The notes beneath the pieces are model-generated. The model was not told the origin of the DNA. It did not search any database and saw only the letters and a program-made list of their open reading frames with translations. From Litorivita pollutaquae (lineage in GTDB: Bacteria > Pseudomonadota > Alphaproteobacteria > Rhodobacterales > Rhodobacteraceae): a stretch of DNA of 64,000 nucleotides. Position 1 is the first letter of the stretch. The number at the start of each line of letters is the position of its first letter. The position numbers were made by a program, and so were the translations under genes. Shown here piece by piece: positions 49,307 through 57,760 of the stretch. The stretch spans positions 228,660-292,659 of the forward strand of contig NZ_KZ826481.1 in assembly GCF_003205515.1 (NCBI RefSeq), read 5' to 3'.

Positions 49307-49576
49307 AGCAGTGTCATACCATTTTTGCCAATTTCGGCCGAGTTACGCCCATCTTCACATCCAGCATACCTCGGCGTCATATGAAACAATCCAGTTTCAC
49401 GCCCAAAATAGGCCTATCGAAGAACGAACACTTAAACACGGCAGCGCGCGCGATCTAGCCCAAATCACAGGCAAAGGCTATATGCGGCCTGAAAGCAAAA
49501 GCTTGGCAAAAATGATACCACTACGCGACGCAACCGGCGCGACCATGCCAGTCCAACCCTCTTAACCGGCTATCCG
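49307..49576. other. Non-coding gap between dusA and the acyl-CoA dehydrogenase gene
   Basis: About 270 bp with lower GC than the genes around it. An open frame crosses it on the plus strand (49245-49565) but lacks a ribosome binding site and starts inside dusA in antisense. It must hold the dusA promoter and the 3' end of the dehydrogenase transcript; no clear hairpin is seen. Confidence 0.4.
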
Positions 49577-50887
49577 TTACGGCCCGTCAAAGATATTCCC
49601 GCCACCCTCGGTTTCGGCCTTGGCTGCGGCCACGCGCTCGTTCGAATTTTCGAACTCTTTGCGCTCGGCCCGGGCGATCACGTGATGGTGGACCTCATCG
49701 GGGCCATCGGCAAACCGCAAGGTGCGCTGCTTCATATACATGGACGACAAAGGCGACCATTGGCTGATGCCTGTCGCGCCATGCACTTGCATCGCGTCGT
49801 CGATGATTTTGCAGCATTTTTCCGGAACCATGGCTTTGATCTTCGACACCCAGATGCGCGCCTCTTTGTTGCCAAGGACATCCATCGCTTTGGCCGCTTT
49901 GAGAACCATGAGGCGCATGGCGTCGATCTCGATACGCGAACGGGAAATTGTCTCCATGTTCTTGCCCAGATCGATGATCTTCTTGCCAAACGCCTCGCGG
50001 GTCAGACCCCGGTAGATCATCAGATCAAGCGCTTTTTCCGCAGCGCCGATCGAACGCATGCAGTGATGAATCCGGCCGGGGCCAAGACGCACCTGGCTAA
50101 TCTCGAAACCGCGCCCTTCCCCCCACAGGATCGCGCTTTCGGGCACGCGCACATCGGTGAATCTGATTTGCATATGGCCGTGCGGCGCATCGTCATGGCC
50201 AAAGACCGTCATCGGGCCAACGATTTCAACACCGGGGGTGTCAATCGGTACGAGAATCTGGCTCTGCTGGCGGAACGTTTCGGCCTCCGGCGACGTTTTC
50301 ACCATGACAATCATAATCTTACACCGGGGGTCCCCAGCGCCGGAGATATAATATTTCTCGCCGTTGATGACCCATTCACCGTTTTCCAAAACCGCGCGGG
50401 TGCCGATATTTTTCGCATCCGACGAGGCCACATCCGGTTCGGTCATCGCAAAGGCCGAGCGAATTTCACCGGCGAGGAGAGGCTTGAGCCATTTATCTTT
50501 TTGCTCCTGGGTGCCGACCCGTTCGAGCACTTCCATATTGCCGGTGTCCGGCGCGGCACAGTTCATAGATTCAGCCGCCAGAGGGTTTTTCCCCAATTCA
50601 AACGCGATATAGGCGTAATCAAGGTTCGACAGACCTTCGCCGGTTTCGGCATTGGGCAGGAAGAAGTTCCAAAGACCGGCCTCCTTGGCCTTGGCCTTCA
50701 ACCCATCGATGATCTCCAATTGGCCCGGCGCATATTCGAACCGCGAGGTTTTCTTGGCCTCCAACGCCTCATATGCGGCATAGGCCGGATCGCAATGCTC
50801 GGTGATATGTTTGACAACGCGGTCGAGCAGCGGGCGCGCGCCCTCCGACATCGCCAGATTGTGCAGTTCGTCGTTTGGATATGCCAT
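49577..50887 (-). CDS. Acyl-CoA dehydrogenase (ACAD10/11-like)
   Basis: A 436-residue FAD enzyme introducing a trans-2 double bond into an acyl-CoA. The family block AFAMTEPDVASSDAKNI binds FAD and substrate, and later GPGRIHHCMRSIGAAEKALD and REAFGKKIIDLGKN are conserved. The position of the catalytic base near the C-terminus reads FADGPDEVHHHVIAR, with Asp where medium-chain enzymes have Glu; this is usual in the ACAD10/11-like branch. ATG 50887 (MAYPNDELHN) has AGGAGAGAAG upstream. A predicted promoter with a TetR-type operator lies 430 bp upstream. Chain-length preference unknown. Confidence 0.92.
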   Translation of the reverse strand: MAYPNDELHNLAMSEGARPLLDRVVKHITEHCDPAYAAYEALEAKKTSRFEYAPGQLEIIDGLKAKAKEAGLWNFFLPNAETGEGLSNLDYAYIAFELGKNPLAAESMNCAAPDTGNMEVLERVGTQEQKDKWLKPLLAGEIRSAFAMTEPDVASSDAKNIGTRAVLENGEWVINGEKYYISGAGDPRCKIMIVMVKTSPEAETFRQQSQILVPIDTPGVEIVGPMTVFGHDDAPHGHMQIRFTDVRVPESAILWGEGRGFEISQVRLGPGRIHHCMRSIGAAEKALDLMIYRGLTREAFGKKIIDLGKNMETISRSRIEIDAMRLMVLKAAKAMDVLGNKEARIWVSKIKAMVPEKCCKIIDDAMQVHGATGISQWSPLSSMYMKQRTLRFADGPDEVHHHVIARAERKEFENSNERVAAAKAETEGGGNIFDGP

Positions 50888-51312
50888 TCTTCTCTTCTCT
50901 CCTTGATACTCAGGGATGCAGGCGGCGAAATTCATCGCGATACTGCCGATCATGGTGCTGGCGGCGATGTTGCCGGATTTCAGGATCGGGCACAGGCGGC
51001 GGGCGCGGTATCTCCCTGCCCCCTTTGCCAAAGGCAACAAGATCGGCAGCGGCGTCATCTGTGGCGTTGCGCATGTCTCCTCCCCTTCTCCCTCTCGATG
51101 CGCGAAAGGGCCGTAGAGCCCCACACACGCGCAGTGTTATCGCGCCGAAGGCAGCCCCGGACGGCCAACACCCACATCGGACGCGCGTACCAAGATAACG
51201 AGGCAAGCCGGAGATCGTGCCAGACTGCGCCAGACTTCATACGGATTTCCGTTCGTTTCCGGCCTCCCCACCGGCTGCCTGCGACACGCTCAACCCAGCC
51301 GCGCAAGCTTCC
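50888..51312 (-). other. Long leader of the acyl-CoA dehydrogenase transcript
   Basis: No gene recognised. Open frames on both strands here are GC-driven, Arg-rich and without ribosome binding sites. If transcription starts at the promoter by 51330-51359, the 5' untranslated region would be about 430 nt. No known riboswitch fold was recognised by eye. Confidence 0.4.
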
Positions 51313-51326
51313 CTGACAGTTGTCAG
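51313..51326. promoter_or_regulatory. TetR-type operator, site 1
   Basis: CTGACAGTTGTCAG: six-base inverted arms with a two-base centre. The same arms occur at 52277-52290. It lies immediately downstream of a predicted -10 box for the acyl-CoA dehydrogenase, at the expected transcription start, so a bound dimer would block initiation. The neighbouring TetR protein is the obvious ligand (inferred). Confidence 0.75.
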
Positions 51327-51329
51327 ACA

Positions 51330-51359
51330 TAGGTAGAACTTAATTCCGTAAAACGTCAA
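51330..51359 (-). promoter_or_regulatory. Predicted sigma-70 promoter of the acyl-CoA dehydrogenase gene
   Basis: On the minus strand TTGACG (51359-51354), an 18-base spacer and TACCTA (51335-51330). The -10 is weak, but the operator sits directly downstream, which supports the call. Confidence 0.5.
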
Positions 51360-51457
51360 GGTTGTTCACCAAGCCCGGCTTTTGGACCTCACGTCACAAA
51401 GGCGCGTTCCATCCCGACCAGGTATGACGCCCCACATAGCGACCGTTGTGCGCGGTT

Positions 51458-52135
51458 CTATTTTGGCGTTTCGGCGCCAATCAATTCGCGGATCATCGCC
51501 GCCGCCCCGGCCGCAACGGTGCGCACGACGGTCTCTTCGGGCACCTCCTTGATCAACCAATCACGCATCGGCCCGAAGGCGGCGAGAAAAACCAGAACAT
51601 TGGCGAGAACGTCCATTTGCATGTCATCTACCGGACGCCCGGATCGTTTGCGCAGTTGCTCGGACAGGTCATGGATCAAGGCCATATCCCGCGCGCGCAT
51701 CGCCTTGCGATCTTCCTCCAGCAAATGGGGCACCGAACGGTAGACAAGCAACGTCCCCTTGCGTTTTTTGCTCCAGACCTCACGGAAATAATGCGCACAG
51801 GCCTGTTCCAGCGATGTGCTTTCATCAGCCAGAATCTGCGGCAGGGGTTGCACATCCTGACCGAACCAAAGCTGGTTCAACAACCGCCGCAGGATATCGT
51901 TCTTGTTGGCGATATAATCGTAGATGCTGGCTTGATTGACACCGGAGCGCGCGCAGATATCGCGAATGGTGGTCGATGCAAATCCCTTTTCCAAGAACAG
52001 TTCCAACGCCGCGTCGCAAATCTGTTCGCGCCGCGTCGACACCAGATCTTCGTTTTGCACGCTGGTGATCTGCGCCTCTTGCAAATAGACTTTTTGCACC
52101 GCGCCAAGACCCGTGTTGCGATCATCCGATGACAT
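51458..52135 (-). CDS. TetR family transcriptional regulator
   Basis: A 225-residue repressor-type protein. The N-terminal helix-turn-helix is canonical: RREQICDAALELFLEKGFASTTIRDICARSGVNQASIYDYIANKNDIL (residues about 36-83). The C-terminal ligand domain is all-helical and includes YFREVWSKKRKGTLLVYRSV. It lies between an acyl-CoA dehydrogenase and a crotonase gene whose predicted promoters share a palindrome, so an acyl-CoA or related ligand is likely. ATG 52135 follows AAGGGAATGCGC; an ATG two codons earlier is possible. Autoregulation is expected from the operator in the shared upstream region. Confidence 0.92.
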   Translation of the reverse strand: MSSDDRNTGLGAVQKVYLQEAQITSVQNEDLVSTRREQICDAALELFLEKGFASTTIRDICARSGVNQASIYDYIANKNDILRRLLNQLWFGQDVQPLPQILADESTSLEQACAHYFREVWSKKRKGTLLVYRSVPHLLEEDRKAMRARDMALIHDLSEQLRKRSGRPVDDMQMDVLANVLVFLAAFGPMRDWLIKEVPEETVVRTVAAGAAAMIRELIGAETPK

Positions 52136-52182
52136 GCGCATTCCCTTTTTTAGGCGCGCCGGCCGGATTTGCGCGCGTTTTT

Positions 52183-52198
52183 TTGGCGCCGGCGCCAA
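52183..52198. repeat. 16-bp perfect palindrome upstream of the TetR gene
   Basis: TTGGCGCCGGCGCCAA, 48 bp upstream of the TetR start and 79 bp from the operator. It is neither of the two matching TetR sites nor a terminator (no T run on the correct side). It may be a second regulator site or a chance GC palindrome. Confidence 0.4.
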
Positions 52199-52249
52199 GG
52201 CCGCACAACCGCATCAAAATTACGGCCCGTAAAAGCCGCGACGCTCCAC

Positions 52250-52278
52250 TTGACCCACGGGCGCGCCCTCCATACCCT
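52250..52278 (+). promoter_or_regulatory. Predicted sigma-70 promoter of the crotonase gene
   Basis: TTGACC (52250-52255), a 17-base spacer and TACCCT (52273-52278). The -10 overlaps the start of the palindromic operator by two bases. Confidence 0.55.
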
Positions 52279-52290
52279 GACATATGTCAG
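52277..52290. promoter_or_regulatory. TetR-type operator, site 2
   Basis: CTGACATATGTCAG, a perfect 14-bp palindrome, preceded by CC as at site 1. It lies between the divergent TetR and crotonase genes, about 140 bp from each start, and overlaps the predicted crotonase -10 and transcription start. It would permit joint control of both genes. Confidence 0.8.
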
Positions 52291-52433
52291 TGTGGCATCC
52301 AACTGCCAATACCGCCAGTGTCATCTATCGGGAGGGGATGCCATGGCAGATCATCGCCGTGCCCCGGCGCCCGGCTCGGCGCAGGGGGGCTATGCCTGCT
52401 GCGTCCTTATCCCCATCGAACAAAGGAAAACGC

Positions 52434-53228
52434 ATGTCCGATGTGCTCCACAAAGATCTTCAAGACGGTTTGTTGGTTTTAACCCTCAACCGGCCCGAAA
52501 CGCGTAATGCGCTCGATCTCGACATGACCGAGGCGCTGCGCGATGCCACCGCAGAAGCCGCAGATGCTCCGGCCGTGCGCGCCATTGTGATATCCGGCGC
52601 GGGCGGGCATTTTTGCGTCGGCGGCGATGTCAAAGCCATGAATGCCGGCAGCACCCGCAGCGCGCCGTTTGGGTTGCGCCGGCACAGGTTGCGCGACCGG
52701 ATGGATACCTCCCGAAATCTGCATGACATGCCCAAACCCACCATTGCGGCGGTCGAAGGATCCTGCGCCGGGGCGGGATTGGCGATCGCAATGGCCTGCG
52801 ATGTGCGCATCTGCGCCAGTGACGCCAAAATCACAACTGCCTTTGCCAAGGTGGGATTGTCGGGTGATTACGGCGGCACCTATTTGATGACGCATATTTT
52901 GGGCGCTGCAAAAACCCGTGAATTATACCTGACCTCGCCGGTGCTATCGGGCGATGAGGCGGTGGGCATCGGGTTGTTCTCGCGGGCCGTCGCGGCGGGT
53001 GATGCCCTCGACACGGCATTAGAAATCGGCCGTGCGTTGGCGGCGGGGCCCACCTTGGCCTATGGCCGGATCAAACAGAACATCGCTCTGGCCGAAGGCG
53101 GCGGCAGCATGGGTGAATGTATGGACCTTGAGGCGCGCAATTTCATGCGCTGTGCCGATACTGCCGATCACGCAGAGGCCTCCGCCGCCTTTGTCGAGAA
53201 ACGCGCACCGAATTTCACAGGCACATGA
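52434..53228 (+). CDS. Enoyl-CoA hydratase/isomerase family protein (crotonase fold)
   Basis: A 264-residue crotonase. The oxyanion-hole segments are present (ISGAGGHFCVGGDVKAM and AVEGSCAGAGLAIAMACD). The two catalytic glutamates of classical enoyl-CoA hydratase are not conserved: the first position reads Ala (GAGLAIAM) and the second Lys (FAKVGLSGD). Instead Asp is found in GLSGDYGGTY, the position of the catalytic Asp in several isomerase-type members such as PaaG. It may therefore be an isomerase or another crotonase rather than a hydratase. ATG 52434 follows AAAGGA. Divergent from the TetR gene, with the operator between. Confidence 0.9.
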   Translation: MSDVLHKDLQDGLLVLTLNRPETRNALDLDMTEALRDATAEAADAPAVRAIVISGAGGHFCVGGDVKAMNAGSTRSAPFGLRRHRLRDRMDTSRNLHDMPKPTIAAVEGSCAGAGLAIAMACDVRICASDAKITTAFAKVGLSGDYGGTYLMTHILGAAKTRELYLTSPVLSGDEAVGIGLFSRAVAAGDALDTALEIGRALAAGPTLAYGRIKQNIALAEGGGSMGECMDLEARNFMRCADTADHAEASAAFVEKRAPNFTGT

Positions 53229-53587
53229 CCGCCCACGCGCGCGGGGATCTGGCCCGCATATGCGCCGCCGAAGGGCGATATCACCGGCGCGGTCAGGGAA
53301 GCCGCATCAAAAGCCCGATAAAATCGCCGGCGCGATCCGCAATGGCCCAGGTGGTCCGCTAAAAACCGCAGATATGCGCAATCATATCGCCCACCTCCCC
53401 CGCCTCCGGGCACGGGAGGTGGGTGATGATGCGGGTCTTAGGCACAGGTTTCGACCCGCCGCATCTAGGGCCCAAGATCAACAGATTGGGCCATGCCTCC
53501 GATGGGTGACCTCATCCGGGCAAAATCCCCCGACAGAGCTGCAAAATGCGCTGCTTGCTTTGAACGTCGGATTTTGAAGTGCGGCAT
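53229..53587. other. Non-coding gap with a hairpin downstream of two convergent units
   Basis: A 359-bp gap without a convincing gene between the crotonase gene and the convergent dctM. It contains CCCACCTCCC (53390-53399) and GGGAGGTGGG (53414-53423), a 10-bp perfect stem that may extend to ATCAT/ATGAT at 53381 and 53426. No T run follows on either strand. It could be a convergent terminator or RNA stability element. Confidence 0.45.
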
Positions 53588-54988
53588 CTAAGCCAGCGAC
53601 GGCAGATAAAGCACGATTTGCGGGAAGGCGATGAGCAGACCAATGGTGGCCGCATCGGCAAAGAAAAATGGCATCACGCCGCGAAACACGTCCTGGACGG
53701 TGAGATCATCGCGCACGCCTGCGACCACGAAGCAATTGAGCCCGATGGGCGGGGTGATCAAACAGAACTCGGCCATTTTCACCACCAATATCCCGAACCA
53801 GATCGCGCACATCGGGCCGGACATGCCAAAGGCACTGTCGGCAGCCAACACACCTTCGCCGCCGTTCAGCGCCATCACCGCCGGATACACCACCGGCAAG
53901 GTCAACAGCAGCATCCCGATGGCATCCATGAACATCCCAAGCACCGCATAAGCCAGAAGGATGAAAATCAGCGTCAGCATCGGCGATTGCTCCAGCCCCG
54001 AAATCCAGTCCGCAAAGGCCGAGGGAAGCTGTGCAAAGCCCAAGAAACGAACATAGATCAACACGCCCCAGACGATCGTGAAAATCATTGCCGAAAGCTT
54101 GGCCGTTTCGAGCAGCGCGTCTTTGAGTTGGCCCCAACGCATGCCTTGAATAACCGCCATGAGAAAGACGACAAAAGCCCCAAGCGCACCGCCTTCGGTG
54201 GGCGTGCCCCAAGGATCGCCAAACGGGTTGTAGATAAAGAAGATAATAATGCCGACCACAAAGAAAATCGGGAATGCCGGCGGCAGAGAGGCGAATTTTT
54301 CACGCCATGTATACCCGGTGATTTTCGGGCCGTAAGAGGGCCAAATCATCGCCATACCAACGATCAGGCTTACATAGACAATGGCGGAAAACGCGCCGGG
54401 AATGAACCCTGCGAGCAACAGCTTGCCAACGTCTTGTTCCACGATGATCGCATAGATCACGAGGATCGCAGAGGGCGGAATGAGCGAGGCCAAAGTGCCC
54501 GCCGCCGCGACAACACCCGCCGCGAAACGCTTGTTGTATCCCATGGCTTGCATTTCGGGGATCGCAATGCGCGCGAACACCGCCGAGGTGGCGACCGAGG
54601 CGCCCGAAACCGCCGAGAACCCCGCCGTGGCAAAGACCGTGGCCACCGCCATGCCGCCCGGCATCCAACCGGCCCAGCGTTTTGCGGCCTCGAACAACGC
54701 CTTGGTCAGCCCCGCATAATAGGCCAAATAGCCGATCAAGATGAACGTCGGGATCAGGCTGAGCGCTTGCGAGGACACTTTGGCATGAGGCACCTGCCCC
54801 GCTGTCTTCACCGAAATGGTGAGGGCTTTCATAAACTTATCGGGGTTATAGCCAAATTTCGCCCAGAAAATCCACGTCAACCCAACAAAGCCCGCGAGCG
54901 CCGCAGCAAAAGCAACGCGCATCCCGAGCACAACAAACAAGAGCATGACACCCGAAACAATAATGCCAATATCAATCGGTTCCATCAT
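53588..54988 (-). CDS. TRAP transporter large permease (DctM type)
   Basis: A 466-residue inner-membrane protein with about twelve helices, the sodium-coupled transport subunit of a TRAP system. Family segments are GMRVAFAAALAGFVGLTWIF, GASVATSAVFARIAIPEM and LIPPSAILVIYAIIVEQDVGKL. The C-terminal half carries ITPPIGLNCFVVAGV. The substrate cannot be read from the sequence. Its start overlaps the small permease stop by four bases (ATGA). Confidence 0.94.
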   Translation of the reverse strand: MMEPIDIGIIVSGVMLLFVVLGMRVAFAAALAGFVGLTWIFWAKFGYNPDKFMKALTISVKTAGQVPHAKVSSQALSLIPTFILIGYLAYYAGLTKALFEAAKRWAGWMPGGMAVATVFATAGFSAVSGASVATSAVFARIAIPEMQAMGYNKRFAAGVVAAAGTLASLIPPSAILVIYAIIVEQDVGKLLLAGFIPGAFSAIVYVSLIVGMAMIWPSYGPKITGYTWREKFASLPPAFPIFFVVGIIIFFIYNPFGDPWGTPTEGGALGAFVVFLMAVIQGMRWGQLKDALLETAKLSAMIFTIVWGVLIYVRFLGFAQLPSAFADWISGLEQSPMLTLIFILLAYAVLGMFMDAIGMLLLTLPVVYPAVMALNGGEGVLAADSAFGMSGPMCAIWFGILVVKMAEFCLITPPIGLNCFVVAGVRDDLTVQDVFRGVMPFFFADAATIGLLIAFPQIVLYLPSLA

Positions 54989-55629
54989 GCGGCTCCTTTG
55001 GTGTCGAGCGCACTGACGTGGCTGGCTTCTTCGGCAGCTTGTTCAGCGGCGGACAGGGGCAAAGGCACGGCAATCGGATTTTCCGCGCCGGTCACGACCG
55101 CACGCCCATAGGCCCAGACTTGCAAAACCAACCGCAGGGCCAGAACCGAAAAGGCGAAGGGCACCAGCAACTTAGCCGGCCAAATCGGCAGGCGAATGTC
55201 GATGGTGCTGTCGCGGCTCCAAAGCGGCGCGGCGAAATCAAAGCTGCGGGCGAAATGCGCCCATGATCCCCAAATCAGGAAAAGCACCAAAACCAGCATG
55301 ATCAGAACCGAGAACAATTCAGCGGCCCACATCATGCGCCCTTTGAGTTTGCCGATCAGGATATCCATGCGAATATGGCTGCCGCTGCGTTGCGTGTAGC
55401 TGATGCCCATGAAGGCAATGAGCGGCATGGTGACCTCGATCCAATCCACATACCCGGGCACCGGCACATTGAGAATATTACGCCCCGTGACCGACACCAC
55501 CGCCAAAAGCATCAACCCAAAGACCGCGAGGCCACTGACCAAAGCGAGTTTGGTTTCAATCCCCGCCAAGGCGCGATCAATCCGGCTGAGCCGTGATCCG
55601 TCTTCAAGCACCGCAGCATTTCCCGCCAT
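54985..55629 (-). CDS. TRAP transporter small permease (DctQ type)
   Basis: A 214-residue protein with four helices, partner of the large permease. SGLAVFGLMLLAVVSVTGRNILNVPVPGYVDWIEVTMPLIAF carries the typical first two segments, and IRMDILIGKL the conserved loop. It is longer than the usual 160-180 residues because of N- and C-terminal cytosolic tails. Translationally coupled to dctM; separated from dctP by a strong hairpin. Confidence 0.93.
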   Translation of the reverse strand: MAGNAAVLEDGSRLSRIDRALAGIETKLALVSGLAVFGLMLLAVVSVTGRNILNVPVPGYVDWIEVTMPLIAFMGISYTQRSGSHIRMDILIGKLKGRMMWAAELFSVLIMLVLVLFLIWGSWAHFARSFDFAAPLWSRDSTIDIRLPIWPAKLLVPFAFSVLALRLVLQVWAYGRAVVTGAENPIAVPLPLSAAEQAAEEASHVSALDTKGAA

Positions 55630-55765
55630 CGGCCTGTCCCCCTATTGATTGTCTATGCTCCTGCGGCGGCGGCACCGCGCCCGCGTCCTACGCGTGCATC
55701 GCAGCCATCGCCAAAAAGACGCCCCATGGCCGCATCTGTCGTGCGGATTGAACGGGCAAACTCAA

Positions 55766-55801
55766 GCAGCGCCCGCCTCGTGATCGAGACGCGGGCGCTG
55801 C
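55766..55801 (-). terminator. Intra-operon hairpin between dctP and dctQ
   Basis: An 11-bp perfect GC stem (GCAGCGCCCGC / GCGGGCGCTGC), extended by CTCG/CGAG with a two-base bulge, lies 20 bp after dctP. It is followed on the minus strand by a weak TTGAGTTT. Such hairpins let the binding protein be made in excess of the permeases. Confidence 0.6.
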
Positions 55802-55820
55802 CATAAAGCGTCAGCGCACC

Positions 55821-56828
55821 CTAACGGTTATCCGCCAATGTGCTGTCGACCAGATCGACCAATTCCTGCGCGGGAATGCCCTGCGCACTCATCTTTTCGA
55901 TCCATGCGGCGCGGGCGGGACCGGCAGCCACGGCGCGGAATTTATCCAACTCTTCCTCGGTGAACATCACCTTGGTGACCTCACGTTCGGCCAAAACCGC
56001 ATCCCATTTTTTCAGCACTTCGCCATAAACCTCAAGATAATGCGCCAATGCCGGCTCGATCGAGCTGTCCAAAGCGGCACGCTCCTCGTCCGATAGGGCA
56101 TCATAGGCATCGGTATTGACCACGATGGGGCAATTTACCGTGCCCGGGTTGAGGTTGGCGGTCCACCAATCGGCTTGGTCAATGGTGCGAAAGGCCAAAT
56201 GCGCGTGCTGCGCAAAGGAGACGGTATCGACAACACCGGATTCCATCGCATTATAGGTTTCCGTCGCGGTCACCGATGTCGGCACCGCCCCTACGGCTTT
56301 GAATGCCTCGCCCAAACCACCCGTGGCCCGCACCCGCATGCCATCCATTTTGGCAACGGTATCACGCACCTCGCCGGTGCCAACGATGTTATATTGCGGC
56401 ATCGGAGACGGCATCAACAGACGCGCATTCCAGCGGCCCAAATCCTTGGCAACCGCAGGGTGGGCATAAAGCGCCTGAGACACGGCGACTTCTTCCTCCA
56501 GAGTATTCACGCCGATGAAGGGCAATTCCAGAACCGTCAACGTCGGGTTTTTATCCTCGTGATATCCGGCACAGAATTGGGCCATCTCAAAGGCACCGAT
56601 CGAGATACCGTCAAGATTTTCCTTGTTCGAGGACAGGCCGCCATAGCTGATGTTCAATTTAAATGCGCCGCCGGTTTTTTCCTGCAGCATCTCGTTCAAC
56701 ACCTCGACGTGCGAGGTAAAAGCCCGTGGCTTGCCCCAGACTGAAACATTCCACTCGGTCGCCATAGCGCCCGTTGTAATGCCGGTGGCCAAAGCCGCCA
56801 ACGCGACCGTGTTTGCTAATTTTCTCAT
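55821..56828 (-). CDS. TRAP transporter periplasmic substrate-binding protein (DctP type)
   Basis: A 335-residue binding protein with a Sec signal peptide (MRKLANTVALAALATGITTGAMA, cleavage near 23). The mature fold matches DctP proteins, with the ligand-proximal region YNIVGTGEVRDTVAKMDGMRVRATGG containing the usual Arg (MRVRA). The C-terminal helices include YLEVYGEVLKKWDAVLAEREVTK. The ligand is probably a carboxylate, but nothing is specific. Start at 56828 follows a perfect AGGGAGGTGAAC. First gene of the dctP-dctQ-dctM operon. Confidence 0.94.
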   Translation of the reverse strand: MRKLANTVALAALATGITTGAMATEWNVSVWGKPRAFTSHVEVLNEMLQEKTGGAFKLNISYGGLSSNKENLDGISIGAFEMAQFCAGYHEDKNPTLTVLELPFIGVNTLEEEVAVSQALYAHPAVAKDLGRWNARLLMPSPMPQYNIVGTGEVRDTVAKMDGMRVRATGGLGEAFKAVGAVPTSVTATETYNAMESGVVDTVSFAQHAHLAFRTIDQADWWTANLNPGTVNCPIVVNTDAYDALSDEERAALDSSIEPALAHYLEVYGEVLKKWDAVLAEREVTKVMFTEEELDKFRAVAAGPARAAWIEKMSAQGIPAQELVDLVDSTLADNR

Positions 56829-56986
56829 GTTCACCTCCCTGTTGGCCGCCTTGTTTTCAAAAGGCAGCATCTGAAAAAAGGCTACTCTGCAGCCAATCAC
56901 ATGCCAAGGTTGAAAACCCGTCCGGCCGGGGGTTTTTTTCCTACGCGCACCCCATGAGGTTACGGCGCAGTCACACCGGCCCGAGG

Positions 56987-57760
56987 TTACGGGGCGCCCT
57001 CGCCGCAAATCTCGACCGCAGTGCCCCAATCTGCGCAGCGCTGCGATAGATCACCGGGCAAGGGACGATCCGTGAAAAAGCTGTCCACTTCGGACAGCGA
57101 GGCAATTCGCGCCGGGGCGCTGCGTTGAAACTTCGACGCGTCCGAGACGAGAAAGGTTTTGCGCGCTTGGCGAATGATCGTTTGGCTAACGCCGACCTCT
57201 TGAATATCGAAATCCAAAAGATCCCCGTCGACATCCAGAGCCGAACACCCGATGACCGCAAAATCGAATTTAAACTGCTCAATCGCGCGGATGGTCAAGG
57301 CCCCGACCAATCCACCATCCGAGCGCCGCAAGGCCCCGCCCGCGACGATGATTTCACAATCACGATTGGCGACCAAAATATTGGCAACATTCATATTATT
57401 GGTAATCACCAAAAGATTGCGATGATGCAGCAAAGCCCGCGCCACCGCCTCGGTCGACGTGCCTATATTGAGAAAGACAGAGGCGCTTTCGGGGATTTGT
57501 CGCGCGCAGGCCCGTGCCATCGCGGCTTTAGCCGCCTCATTCAAACCGCGCCGGTCCTCATACCCGATGTTGGAAACACCCGATGGCAGGACCGCGCCGC
57601 CATGCACCCGTTCGAGCCGCCCTGCCTCGGCCAATTCGGTCAAATCACGGCGGATGGTTTGCACGGTCACGCCGAAGCGTTCGGCCAACCCGTCGACCGT
57701 CACCTTGCCTTCGCTGCGCGCGATTTCAAGGATCTCCGGCAAGCGGAAATTTTGCGACAT
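56987..57760 (-). CDS. glpR: DeoR/GlpR family regulator, probable glycerol-3-phosphate repressor
   Basis: A 257-residue DeoR-type regulator. The N-terminal winged helix is canonical: VTVDGLAERFGVTVQTIRRDLTELAEAGRLERVHGGA. The C-terminal sugar-phosphate-binding domain contains VFLNIGTSTEAVARALLHH, the phosphate-binding part typical of GlpR/DeoR. It is divergent from glpD and the Glp importer, so glycerol-3-phosphate is the likely inducer. ATG 57760 has AGAAGGAGACGGC upstream. Confidence 0.93.
   Translation of the reverse strand: MSQNFRLPEILEIARSEGKVTVDGLAERFGVTVQTIRRDLTELAEAGRLERVHGGAVLPSGVSNIGYEDRRGLNEAAKAAMARACARQIPESASVFLNIGTSTEAVARALLHHRNLLVITNNMNVANILVANRDCEIIVAGGALRRSDGGLVGALTIRAIEQFKFDFAVIGCSALDVDGDLLDFDIQEVGVSQTIIRQARKTFLVSDASKFQRSAPARIASLSEVDSFFTDRPLPGDLSQRCADWGTAVEICGEGAP

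Noticed and set aside
49245-49565. A 106-codon frame across the dusA upstream gap
   Set aside because: It starts within dusA on the opposite strand and has no coding-like codon bias or ribosome binding site.
51055-51330. A 91-codon frame starting inside the TetR operator
   Set aside because: No ribosome binding site, and an Arg/Trp-rich sequence typical of non-coding GC-rich DNA.
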